From NCBI GenBank assembly GCA_903813345.2, contig CAIIXF020000005.1, forward strand, positions 868,001-932,000: a stretch of DNA of 64,000 bases. Reading direction: 5' to 3'. The first letter of the stretch is position 1; every line of letters starts with the position of its first letter. The notes beneath the pieces are model-generated. The model was not told the DNA's origin, did no database searches, and was given only the letters and a program-made list of their open reading frames with translations. This DNA comes from Owenia fusiformis (Eukaryota; Annelida; Polychaeta; Sabellida; Oweniidae). Positions 20,786-35,700 of this stretch are shown piece after piece. Made by a program: the position numbers and the translations under genes.

Positions 20786-23700
20786 GTAAGACATATATTT
20801 AAGACAGATATTTATTCATGGGACAAAAATGACATCAATGATACTGCCAATAGGGACATTGCTGTTTATAGCAATAATGATGTCAGCAGTATTTAATGAC
20901 ATTATTTAGTGATTTATGATGATACAAATAGACATCAGATATCAATACACTTTATTAGTATTTGGATCAGCTTCTGAATGTTCATAAGAGAGCATCTCAA
21001 AAGTCCAATGTAGGATTACTAACTGTATTTGCACAGTTGATCTGTGACCCCCCCTCCCTCTCCCTCATAACTGTGTTTGAGAAATGTTGATATGCATTGT
21101 TTAGAAAGTCACACTATATCTAACACAACATGTAGTATACTGTAGTCATTTCAATAACTAATTACATTTATGTTGATGTTTTTCAGTGGATTTATCAACT
21201 GCCTTGGAAGAGATGGTAAACCATTTGACAGCTTAAAGTATTGTTGGATACAGGGTCGACAGGTAAACCTGTAATTCTAGATGTAACACCTTTACTTCAA
21301 AATCATAGAAACATTTTTATTTGCCTTTTTAATAAAACCTCTCAGACCAAGATATCGGTATCAAATTATGAAGTCTAAAATCTTAACCATGGTTACACTT
21401 GTTATATTTATATTTTGTCTGATCTTTCTTCTGAAATATTAAAGTTTCATGATGAAATCATTTGTCCAGCATTATGTGCCATTCAAAGGTTTGAGTGAGA
21501 CCCCAATGCAGGGACGATTTTTGAAATGTATATTTCAGTTCATCAAATTTAGCTAGATTTGACCAGATATTTTTTGCTCCCAGGATTGAGAAATTGATAG
21601 ACCAATTTTTATGATGTCAAAATCCATAGCGCTTCCATTCCCACTTTGGGGGGTCTCACATAAACCTTTGGATGGTACATTAAAGTGTTGCACCATGTGC
21701 AACATTTGAAAATTACATGCCACAGTGTTGAAAATTTGCTTGCATTTTGTAAAAAATGAAGAAATGTGGATATATTTTGAGCAAATTAGGTAAACTAGGA
21801 TTATGTGCCATGTTGAGAACTGTACCTAAGGAGATCACTGCACTGACATATTTATCATTTTTTGACCTATAAAGTCAGGGATCCTTTCATGTAGAAATAT
21901 AAATGAGGCCTATTCTAGTGGTTTGTATAATACATATGTTTGTAGGTTTGGACGTATAGTAAGCTCTACAATGAAGTAGAACGCTTTCGCAAACCAGAGA
22001 TTCTCCAAGCAGCTATACAAGGTAAAATGATTGTTCCTCTGAACACACCTCTCAATGTAAAGGCTTCTCTTTGTAACAATCCAATTCCATGTTAAGGCCC
22101 CTAAACGTGCCAGGGTCGCCCCATGGATGTATCTGATTGGTTCAAATCCCAATCATCCGAATCTCATTCATCTGAACCCCAATCAACCAAATCCCAATGG
22201 TCCGACTCCAAGTCATGTGAATCCCATTTATCTAAATCCCAATCGTCCAAAATCCATTGGTCCGAATCCTGTCTTGTAACGCTCAATTGTAATATCAAGA
22301 TTTAGATGCAAGAAATATGTGAGCTTTGAATAAAACATCAGGCTGATGTACAATAATTGAATAAAATTGGGAAGATGTGAAGACTACAAAAACAAAGTTA
22401 GTTAAAATTTACAAACTAAATTAAAGGTGCAACAATTAGTGCAGAGGGGCCATTCAACGATCATTGACTAGTGTCAAAATATATTCAAGTTTGGATATTT
22501 CATCAAGACTTACATCTATTTTTATTATCTACAAAGAAATCCCCTATATAAACATTATTTCAGCTGATATTCCTCTTGAAACATGGTGGATCTTAAAAAC
22601 ATAAAAGTGGATTTCCCCTTTTTGAAGCTTTGAACTGAATTTACACTTCTTAATGCTGAAATTGATAGTTTATCCATACATTGTTGCCCCTTTAACAAAC
22701 TATATATAAAGAAATTACAATGATCTAAAGGTAATTAAATACTTAAGTGAATGTCCAATCAGTGATAATATATATAGGTTATTTACTGGGAGGGATTGAA
22801 TATGGGTTTTAGTCTGAGTGTCAATTTCCGAGGAATAAAACCCATATGCAATCCCGACCAGAAATAACCTATTTATTCCATAAAACATCCCTCTAAAATG
22901 TTACATTTTGGTAATGCAAACATTATATTAAAAATGCACATTGTTTGCACTCCCTCGGTCAAAATCATATTGCCCTATGTCAATATTATATTTTCTTAGG
23001 AATAAAACCCATATTCATTTTATCAATTAGTCAAGGTTAAAAATAACCAGGAAACCCAAAATAGGTTAATACGCTCCAATACGATTTTTTCCCGGGGACA
23101 ATACGATTTTTTCATGTAATACGCTCCAATACGATTTTTTCCCGGGGACAATACGATTTTTTCATGTAATACGCTCCAATACGATTTTTTTCCTGGGGAC
23201 AATACGATTTTTTCATGTAATACGATTCAATACGATTTTTATTCCTTCATATTTCCCTTGGAAAACAGTAGTATTATGGTATAAAAGCCTATAATAAACA
23301 ACACTTACAATATCTAAATATCTGTAGAAATTTATCAAAACTAAAGATAAATATAAAGTAAAATATAATTATCCTCAGTACCGTAACACCCCCCCCCCCT
23401 CCTTAGAAGAAAAGTTTTGAATAAAATGAATAGCTTTTCCAATAATATCTGGAGTTACAACCATTATAATAATGATGAGGTTGAGACATAATATCTTTAA
23501 AGGAATATTCCTTGCCAAACCATCTCTCTCCTCATATGGTAGCTATAACCATATATATGCTTGCCATGTTTAGAAAAACACCCAAAAATGTTTTGATATG
23601 GTCAAATTTGATCACTTAGAAATGTGATGCTCAATTCCAGTAAGCTGCCATCTTTTAAAATTTCACACAGGAAGTGATGTCAACGACTCTCAACTTTGCA

Positions 23701-26700
23701 TATAGCATTAGGTGAGGAGCTATTAAGAATTACAAAACCAGCTAAATATTCTTTTTCAACTTTGAATCTTATTTAATCCTTCTGAAAATCTCTTCTTTTA
23801 TTCTAAGTTAACAAGCCTTGAAAATATTTTTGCCCAGAAAGTAATGATCACTTGTCTAGAAGTGATTTTGTGCTACTTCCCTATACTGTTATGGGCAAGG
23901 TTATAGAAGTTGAGAGTTGATGACATCACTTCCTGCAAGAAATCTTAAAAGATGGCAGCTCACTGGAAATAAGCACTAGATTTTTAAATGATCAATATTG
24001 ACCATATTAAAACATTTTCCCATGTTTTGCTAAATATGGAAACTATATATATGATTATAGCTACCATATCAAGAGAGAAAGAGTCTGGCAAGGAATATCC
24101 CTTTAACAACAATCAGTTATCATATGTACAGTAGAACCTGTATATCTGAACACCTGGCTAATCCAAACACTTCCCATTCTGAATACTTTTTTTCGGTCAC
24201 ATTTTTTCTTCCCATTGACTCCCATGTTAAAAAAACAACTCTCAATTTGAACAGTGAACAGTCATATTTGAAAAATTAACCTGCGTTATTTGAACATTTT
24301 TCATAAAATGTCACATGTTTTATAAAAAATTGATAAATATTGTTATGATATCAAAACTAGAATGGTCTTGATTTTAATAGGGCTTTCTAGCATGACTAGA
24401 TTCATTTGAATCGAATTTTCAAATTTCTGAAATGTCATAAAGCTATGTAGTTAAATGAACCGTATGAAATGTATATGTGCCGAAAATGTGTCCACATTTT
24501 TTCACAATCCGGAATCTCAAATGCAAAAACCTCGAAATGTGAACACCTCTTTATCTGAACACTTTAAGTCGGTCCCAATGGCGTTCGGATTAGACAGGTT
24601 TTACTGTAGCATTTTTACAAATTATACAATAATACATTCAATTGTTACTGACTTACAACATATAATGTTCTTAAATAACATATTGTCATAAACACGTTTC
24701 TAGTACAATCTTCATTTCAGTAGTCATTTGAAAATAGAGCAATTAGACTCTTGAAAGGGTGTCAGCAATTGAATTATCCTTACCTTTGATATGTTGTATG
24801 TCAAGATTGCACTTTAACAATAACTGACTTCACTATGTGGCCAGGTCATTAGCACAATCACAGAACTTAGAACACAGAACAATATACCATGAGTATTATA
24901 CATTTAAAGTCTGAGATATATGATATTTGTGAGAATTTTGATATTATCCAACTACTGTTGCAACCACTAAACTTAAACCGTGTTTCCATCTATCATATAA
25001 TCTATCTCAGATATCTATATTCAATATATAGAGGTTATTTAATGGGAAGTTTTTGATACAGGGTATATCTGAGGGAAATACAATATATATACCTGAGGGA
25101 CAATAGGGACAGATATATTGTATTTACCGAGGGATATACCCTGTATCAAAAATCTGATAAATCTGCTATGGTAACCTGACACCTATGTTGCTGGTCAGCT
25201 TTGTTTATTTTTACACATAATGAAACTACTGTATATGGGTGGTTATGGCCAAATATGAACAATATTCATAGAATAGTAAGATTTTTAGAGCAAACGGTTC
25301 GGAACTTTTGGATCAACCCTCGTATATACCCCGGGACCTATGGCCCTGAACCTCATACAGTGTATATGATAATCTCTTTATATTACTATTTTAGTACCTA
25401 ATAATAATTTCCTATTACAATGATGCAAGTCATAGTCACATGATTCAAATTCTATCTAATCTCAATATTTCATGTGATGTCAATTACATTATGTAAGCAA
25501 ATAGTTTGATACATATTGTTTATAATGTGTCAGTTATCCCATGTCAACAATCAAGCTATCATGTACGATGTAGTCTTACATAATAAACCTTCCTCAATAA
25601 ACTAAACATTTTCAAACATTTTCAATCATGCTATCCCTATAGACTACAAATGAGAGTGTCAGAATATTTTACCATAAATCTTTCTTCATCACATTTTTAT
25701 TTTACTTTAGTCGTTGAAAATGGCTCACCATGTGCTGTTCTATTTTTTTATTTTTTTATATTGAGATATACAGTAATTAATGACCATGCTTCAATATGTG
25801 GGCTTTCTATAGGAATAAGATATAATACTCTTATAGCATCATGATGAATTTATTACTAGTATTTGAGAATTATGTCCAATTTACTTTAATGGTTCAATAA
25901 TTGATGGATTAGCTCATGATATTCCACAAATTGGTGCGTAATTTTTAAGACATGGAGTCTCCTAATTTTATTTGCTGAAAAAAGAGTGAGATATCCAAAT
26001 TCATTGGACTTGAAGAGAGGGCATCCCCTGTTTCAATTTTTGAGATATATCTTAAAGATCAAATGATTATCCAAACAAGTGGACTCTAGAGTATTGTAAT
26101 AATTTTTCGAAACTTCACTATCTTTTCTCTTTCCCTTCTGTTTTACATTAAACAATTTTTTATAAGGGGTAACTTCATAATACAGCAAAGTGTTTGCAAT
26201 ATTTCACTCTTACAGAGTTCTGTTCATTGATATAAATGATAAATTCGATTTAAAACATGGTGACAATAAAACATAACATGATTTCATAATAATTCTCTAA
26301 TTGCTATAGGGGCTGAGTTTATCATGAAGCACATGAAGGTTGCTGGAACGGGAAAGTGCTACATGATTCTAACCAGAGAGGGGAAACCTCTCAAAATACA
26401 ACGAACAATATTCTCGGAATGTTTCTACACAATGGCCTTATCTGAGTTGGCGAAGGCAACAGGAAATCAAGATTACTTGGTATGTGATTGTTATTATGTT
26501 CAAATTCACAATGCTTTTGAAGTGAAATTGTTGTCATCTTGTCCTCATGGTAACAGGGTCAGGTGGATCAAACATTAATCTTGTCATCGGACTTCCAGGA
26601 AAACCACATTTTCATCTTTCTAATCAACTTGTTTTAACAGACCAAAATCAGATTATAGTTCCAACATCTGATTAGGCTACCAAATTACCTGTTTTTCTAA

Positions 26701-29700
26701 GTGTTTGGACAAAATATATTGTTTTAATGAAAATTATTTGAGCATGACAACTATATCTTAATTAGATGATATAGTCGTATATTATGAGGTTATATAATGG
26801 TTCTTTCTGTATATCATGTTTATACTCAAGTGAGTATATGATATATTCACAAGTGAGCGTAGCGAACGAGTGAATATATTATATTCTCATGAGAGTATAA
26901 AATGCACGATATACAGAATGAACCATTATATAATCTTATTATGCCACTCTAAGTTCAATTACAGTTGATTCGAACACAATCATAACAATTAAAAAACATA
27001 AAAATATACCATAGTCAACTGAATAAAGCTGATGTTGATCTTGAACCATTTATGACGTGGCTTGATTCTAGCAAATCATGCCGGAACCATTTATGACGTC
27101 ACTTGATTCTAGGAAATCATGAAAATTTTCATGATTATTTTATTCACTTTAGTTCCAAGAATGCACTTCTACAATGGTATACGCTGGAGTGTATACGGAG
27201 GAGTTGTATACGATGACGATATACCACTCTCCACTGTATATCGTTGTTACAGACCCATGTTATACAACTGTAATTGTACTTAGAGTGGTATAAGTAATAC
27301 TACGTAATAACTACATTATGTCTCTAGATGTAAATATGGCTGTCTAAAGTAATTTGTTATACCATACCTTGTTCTTTCAACATGAATTAAATCAATGTAA
27401 ATATGTTGTATTCAAATTGACTTGTTCAGTATAATGTCTCAAAATATTTTATTAGTTAATAAAGACACAGAATGAAATCCTGTGCTAATTTCACTTAAAT
27501 GAAGTTTCCACCCAAACATATTCCTGACTAAATGCATGTTGTTAATTAATGGGTTAATGTAATGTTTAAAAGTAGTTTTGCTAATGCAATATAGATTGAA
27601 TTTTCATGTTTTAAGAATGAAGCGGTACAGATGTTTGACAGGATTATAAATTTACCTGAAAAAGATGATGACAAATCACATCCGAAGGTTCGCTACACAG
27701 GCTATAAGGCTGATCATCAAAATGCAAAGCATCATTATACCTACCACCATTAGACTTGCTATCACAAGATTTATCATCGCTAGGCAGTTCATTCTTAGAC
27801 TGACATATTATCATTGGTAGACATAGCACAATTAGGCAAATCATCATTAGACATGTCATCATTTGATCATTTGACTCAATTTATTAGACATATTATCATT
27901 AGAATTATCATCATTAGACAAATCATTATTACACAATATTGTCATGAAACTTATCATCGGTAGACATGATATCATTAGGCAAATCATCATTAGGCATGTC
28001 ATCAATTATCCTAGCCAAATTATTATTAGACCTATCATCATTAGACTTATTATTATTAAACAAATCATCATTATACATCACAAGGAAAATCATTATTAGA
28101 CATGTCATCTTTTAATAGCATCAAGTCATTTAACCTATTAACCAGAAATTTGCACTGTGAAAACTGCTAAATAGATGCTTGCACCATAATAAATATATCT
28201 AATATACCCATTTGCATTATTCAGATATAGTGGTCGGACTCGTCTGAAAATCTCCACTCGAGTGGGCCATGAAAAACCACGATTATATTCGCGATTTGAC
28301 TTAGTTGAGTTACTTCCGGTTTCAGTTTCCCAAGTAGCAGCAGAATTCATCAATTTGATCAAAATTCCCGGCTGTTGGATATTCCCAGAATGCATCAAAC
28401 CGGAAATGAAACTTTTGCATAAAAATAACGAACGCAGAATAAAATCCAAGTATGTTTGTCTTCCGCACATGGCATTAAATAGAAAATAAGTTGTATTCTA
28501 TACAGATTAAGCAGAACATTACAACTACATGTATAAGCATGGAAATTGCGAATAGGAGAGACGAATCGCGAGTCAAGGTAAGGTGAAAACGAGTGAAAAA
28601 TTTCAAATCTTGAGGTCAAGTTTTCAACTCGATCAATTGATTTTTAGGACAAATGCGAGTACACGAGTCAGTCTTCCAACCACTATTCAGATATTCTATT
28701 TTAATATTTGTTCAACATTAACATTTTGTCTACACTAGACATTGCTAAGATATGATGCTTTGATGGCCTATGTAGCTAACCATAGTAGTCTAATGAATTG
28801 AAAATAGCAAGTACTGTTGTTTGAAGTATGTACCTGTATGAATTAGTACGAAAACTGTGTTTATTATTGTGTCTTTTCTAATTGTTTTAAAAAATTCTAA
28901 CCTGACCTCCACCTAAAACTCCACCTAAATATGTGGATATATATTATTTTTACATTTTCATACAACTGACAAAATTAATGCTTTAATCCTTTAAAGTTGA
29001 CACATAACTGTTTTTTTTTTCTGTGTAATCAAAGCACAGCCATATATTTAAGAAAAAACAAAGAAGATCTATACAAGTTGTATATACAACCCATGGTTGC
29101 TTTTTAGGGAGATGTTCAGCTTTAATATATGCCTTGTATGATTTGAAAATATGTTTTGCCAATGAAACATATTGTTAAACGATCTACATACATCTAACTA
29201 TCAAGGGCTTAAAAATGTTAAAAATGACTTTTTTAGGAATATTATCAATTTGATTCCTTTCCATTCACCAAATGGAATGGAGTGCACTCTCTTGAAAAAT
29301 ATGATGCATGATATAAAAACATTTTGTGGAATTCAAATATTTTTGTATATGATGAAATATTTTCTGTAAATGAAAATGTTATACACTGTACATTTATTTT
29401 CAAATGAGCAATTTAAAGATCTTGTGTGTAATTTTTTTGTGGTAGGTTGAAGCAGAAATGACCTTCAAAAAGATAATCTACTGGGTTCAAACGGATGATA
29501 ATGAGCTAGGACGACCCAAATACCATTCAAGTATCGTCATGAATACGCTTGCCATTCCCATGATGCTTCTGTGTCTCTTTAATCAAATGGAGTCCGTCGC
29601 AGAGAACCAGTTGAAAAGTCAACATTCAGAACTTTTAGACTGGTGTATTGAACAGATATCCAAACACGTCCAGGTATTGGGATTTACTTGTATATACTGT

Positions 29701-32700
29701 AGTTCTGTACCTATAAACTATATGTACGTAGATTAATACTGTCATGCTCCTTAAACTCTATACTGCCATTTACTCGGTGCTATTCTTTTGTCTTGTTATT
29801 TAGATTTTCTTTTGCTATTTTTGATCCATTCTCCCTGCTCAAAGACCAGAAATACTTCACTCTTTAAAGAGGGAGATAGAATTTGTTCTATGTTTCTGAA
29901 AATTCTGAGATTGGAGGATGGATCAAACTTGACCAAGGAAAGAGTTGCATGGAAAATGGGAAAATTAGTAAATCACCATGGAAACCATTTATGAAAATTA
30001 AAAAAAAAATAGAATTCTGTTTAATTAAGAGCTTTCTAGAGACTCACTATCTATTTTGAAGGTAACCATTAAAATAAGGATTGGATCAAGTGGATAACTG
30101 TCATGTAAAATGGTGAAATAGATCAGGAATTTGAGAAATATGGAATTTCTTTGAGAATCTTTTTACCCTTGATCTCTTACTAAACAATGTTGATAACTGG
30201 AATATTAAAGTATGATCATTTGTTTTCAGTTGACCCTAAGACCATAAGCTTATGATTGGGTTTTACAAACTTGTTTTGGTTTCATTTTTTCAATTATGAT
30301 GGAATCTTCATGACTTTTCTAATGTAGATATCACAGAGTAAGCACTGTTTTAAACAGTGATTTACTTACATACATACATACATACTTACATGTGGTTGAC
30401 ACAACAACTTTGAGGAAACCTTTCTTTTGATTATTTGGCTAGTGAGCTACCACTTTGAAAATGGTGGCCATTTTTATGTGTGTTATTTTGGTTTTTTGCT
30501 ACAATTGAAAAAGTAGTGAAAGGAATTTTCAAAGATGGCAGCCATGGCAGTTCGATGGGATTTGCTATGCTTTGGTGTTGCTATTATCTAGTTTTATTTT
30601 TGAGTACATGTAGTTAGATTTCAAATTTAAAAAATAAATTAAAAGGGCTCTGTTCAATTGACTAGATGCAAGTAGAAATAATCTTGATTTACGTCATTAG
30701 ATATTCAAAATTCAGCCAAAGTCATGTCATATTTTAAACTACATGTAAAAGTACATCTTGAAATATGGTTTCGAAAATTGTTTATCAACTTTGAAAATTT
30801 AATTTTTTTTGAAAATGTTACATCTAGTTCAGGGAGATTCCCCATAGGCCATAAAATCACAAAAAGTGAAATATCTTTTCTTGTATTTTACAGATAACAT
30901 TTTCTTTTACTGGACATATTTTAATTTGCATAACTATTAGATACATAAGGGTGATATGAAAATTGAACCACTAAAACAGATGTAATTTCAGTTAAAGGGA
31001 ACTTTCTACCATACCGCCATGCTATCTGACCCGAATGAGTCACCTGGTGATGAAACTGGTAACTACCTACTTGCATCTGACTTTTATTCTTTTATAATGT
31101 CTACAGAGACATGAAGAGCATTGGCTTTCTCCTCCTCATGTAAGAGATAACAATGATTCAAGAGAGAAATTTCATATTTAGTAAATTCCTGATCCAATCT
31201 ACCTTTTACATAAACCAATCTGCTAGACTGGGGTTATTTGGGAAAGTTGTCCAACAAGCCTGATAAGTTACAGATATACAATTACTGGTACTTGTATTGC
31301 CAATTTCTCAAAACAGTTGTAATATACTGCAATGCCTGATTACCTGAGTTGATTATGACCATGGAAATAAATCTTTGATTGTGCTCAAAATACATAATTA
31401 TGAAAATCTAAATCCAATTTAAGTCCAAGGCTCCATGAACTGTGGTCTTTAATGAGGATTTAAATGAGGGAAAGGGTCAGAGTTCAAAGGCCAGCATACA
31501 AGAAAGGGGTGTATTAAATTACCCACAGTTCATAGAGTCGTGTGCTTAAATTATTTTCACACATAGCAAAATATTTTGTTTAATTTCACTTAAAGTGTAT
31601 TCTGATTGGCTGGAATGTTTTTATCATGCCTAGCTATGTGTGAAATCTTGATAAAGCTCATTGATTGTGCTCATTATGGCTTACAAATTGACATTCATTG
31701 TGCTAATTGATATAATTATGATTGTGCTAATCTGTGATTGTGCTAACCCGTGATTGTGCTGATTTGCTGCATGCTAGAGAGATGGATCTGTGATATTAGA
31801 GAATGTTTCTCCAAGTGGGGAAGAACTAGAGGGTGTAATAGGAAGACACATGAATCCAGGTACATGACATTTCTCATAATATAGTATAAACTTACATAGC
31901 TACACTACACTCCCCCTTTCTTATAATAAAGTATAAATTAACATAATTACACTCCCCTTCATAAGTTTGACAAGTGGAAGTACATCAGAACTTGTCAATG
32001 TTTCAATTTTAATTTTGTTCCTTAATTACAAAAGTACAGGATTTTATGACAAGTTTGATAAATTTCTTAAAATTGCAAAACATAAACAAGCTTTGATGTG
32101 ATCCGAACTGAGACTTGTGGTTGCCAGACTTATGAAGGGAAGTTTATCGTCAAAAAAGTAATTAATGTTAATTTTATTCTGTAAGCCATCAGGTATACAT
32201 TGCTTATTTTGAATAAATTGTTTATATACTTATTGAACTAATCAGTATAGCCTGTATAGCCCCTGGACAATGCTCATCCCATAAATACAGGATAAAAAAA
32301 GAATTTGAACAGATAATGTACTCACAAAATATGTTTTTCATAACCCCCTCACCACTGTTGAAGAAGGGTAGGTTTGTTGGGGGAGGGGGTCTACCCTAAT
32401 TTTTTTCTCTTGTAATACCCACCCTTCAACTTGCTTGGGCGGATAAAAAACATAGAGTTGTTTCACCATACAAAGATTCACGATTTCTTCATAGTTTTGA
32501 ACAAAATTATACTTTTGGACAATGAGGATCTTGTTCTACATTGGAAGTATTATGCAATATTAAATTCCTGATATATAAATATTTAATTATTGTATAACAC
32601 TATGTCTCATTGTAACACATTGTATAACACATTGTAATGATAGTAAATACAGGTATGTCTGAAATAATAATGAATCCGGTGCAATAACAAGGCTAATAAA

Positions 32701-35700
32701 ATATACAGCTTGCGTCAGATGTGTAGCAATTTTGTAAATTGCCATAATTATGAAATTCTAAGAATGATCTTATACAACAAATGTTTAATAATAGAAGTGT
32801 CTTCTAACAAGGGTTATTGGGGACCATGCATAGTTCAATAATTTTTCGAAAAGTTTAATGATATATTTATCCATGTTTTCATATAATTAAAAAATAATCT
32901 GTTACATATTCTGTATTTTACTTCATCAATTAAAAAAGTCTATCAACATTTTAATTTTTTAGTACTATTTTATCACTCATGATACATGTGCAATAAATTA
33001 GTACTCATAGTAATGAGCACTCATTGAGTAATGAAAAATCAATGAAATTAGTGCTATTTCATCACATCATGATATGTGTACTCATATTTCTATATATTTT
33101 CCATATTTAGCGAAACAAAGAAATATGTTTTGATATTGTCAGTATAGATCATGTAAAATAGTATTGCTTATTTCCAGGAATCTGCCATCTTTTTAGATTT
33201 TACACATCATTGACTCTCTACCTTGCCCCAAGGAGGATTGGCTCCCAAGGTTCCAACTTGACATTTTGCCATATCTGAGTCATGTTGTGATCCCAAAATT
33301 ATTAATTCCACATTATGAATTTACAGCCAGTTGTAATATTAGACATTACTGACATTTTATCGTCATTGTCCCTCAAGGTCGTCACTATTGCTAGAACATT
33401 GGCCATTCATTCATTGGCCATTCCCCTTGGAATCATAGAAATATGGAAGCAGGATCACCATTGAACAAATTGCTTGGAGATTAAAAATATTGAGTTGGAA
33501 CCCTGGGAGCAAATCCTCCTTGACCTTGCTTTTCCTCATTGTAAGACTTTGCCACATTGTATAATATTAACAGTATGTCACATGATATTTCTACATTGTA
33601 ATTTAGATTGCCACATTGTACTATACGTTGCCACATAGTAATATACATTGCCACATTGTTCTTTACATTGCCACATTGTACTATACATTGCCACATTGTA
33701 CTATTCATTGCCACAGTGTATTGTACATTGCCACAATGTACTATCCATTGCCACATTGTACTATCCATTGCTACATTGTACTATTCATTGCCACATTGTA
33801 CTATCCATTGCCACATTGTACTATTCATTGCCACAGTGTACTATACATTGCCACAATGTACTATACATTGCCACACCGTACTATCCACTGCCACATTGTA
33901 ATATACATTGCCACCTTGTACTTTACATTGCCACAGTTTACTTTACTTCACTGCACCATATTATACTATACATTGCCACATTGTACTATGCATTGCCACA
34001 TTGTACTATTCATTGCCACATTGTACTATCCATTGCCACATTGTACTATCCATTGCCACATTGTACTATACATTCCCACATTGTACTATACATTGCCACA
34101 TTGTTCTAGTCAATGCTACATTGTACTATACATTACCACATTGTACAAAGCATTGCCACATTGTACTGTACATTGCCACATTGTAGTATACATTGATTGC
34201 AATATTGTACTATTGATTGCCACATTGTACTATTCATTACCATATTGTACTATTCATTGCCACATTGTACTATTCGTTACCATATTGTACTATTCATTAC
34301 CATATTGTACTATTCATTGCCACATTCTACTATTCATTACCACATTGTACTATTCGTTACCATATTGTACTATTCATTACCACATTGTACTATTCATTGC
34401 CACATTCTACTATTCATTGCCACATTGTACTATTCATTACCATATTGCACTACACTGACTACAGGTCATGCTATAGAGGCAGGCTGGTTCATGCTACAAC
34501 AGGCCTCTAAGTTGAAAAGAGAAGATCTGCGAAATTTAGCTATTGAAAAGTTCATCCTAAACCCTTTCAACTATGGCTGGGATGAAAAATATGGGGGACT
34601 GTTCTACTTTATGGATGCAGATCAAGTATGTACCAGAATTTGAAGATGAAGTGCAAATTTGTTCATATTTTTATTTTGCCTTTAAAGTCATGGACTACAA
34701 TAATTGATGCAGCATATAATTCTATAATTGTTTCCTAAATTTATTGAAAGAAGTTACAGAAAAATAAAAAATGTGGACATTTTTGGGCCGCCCAGCATTT
34801 GCATGGATAAAGAGTGTAAACATCAATTTTGCCTTATTATTTTTCATGAATATCACAATGGCTTTTTATATTTAACACAACTTTTATTTTAGTATTATAA
34901 TCCATAAATATATATTTTCATATAAATGATATGTCACAGAATAATATTTTATATACTATTATTATATATTATTAAAAGTCCATGTTTTATCCAATCATTG
35001 AAACAAACTTCAGATACAAGCATTCCATTTAAAGTCCAAGATAACTCAAAATATCATGAACCTTATGTACCAGACTATCACATACAGAGTGGGTCACAAA
35101 AGTTGGACCTTGTATTATTCTTTAAAGCATCCCATGATACATGAACATGCATAAATATTTGAAATATACTTTAACGTGCAATTTTGGTATTTTTCTCACT
35201 TTTTCTCACTAAAATAGAATCAGTGGATATTGGAAAGTAGAAATCGTATTCCAATAGACTCAAAACTTATTACGATTGTTCATTATTGACAAAATAAAAT
35301 TTCCAGGGAAAAAACATGATTTCATGAAGAAAACCAGTTATGGATTTAAAATGGTAATGCATTATGTAACTTGAGTGTACACTCAGTGTGTTTGTGTTAT
35401 ACTTTGTTCTGATTGGCCAGAGTAACACTTCGCTACTTATGTAAAACCCATATGGTTCGATGCCTTTTTGATTATGGATTTTAAATGATATTGATTTATA
35501 TAAGTAGTTTTAACCCATTCTGATTGTGATGTCACATATCACCTTTTTGACATTGGCTTCCCAGGATTCGAAAAAAGAACATCTTTCACATTAATAGAAA
35601 TATTTACATAAATTGTACATGGATTGACTTGTAATTCGTAGTTTGATCAATTAGAATTTGTCTAAATCGTATTCTGATCCCATAATCACAAGAATGACTC

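Noticed and set aside
33608-34458. Long overlapping reading frames (up to 280 codons) over the 20-bp minisatellite
   Set aside because: They arise because the 20-bp unit lacks stop words in any forward frame; the peptides are repeat translations with no signal of a real protein.
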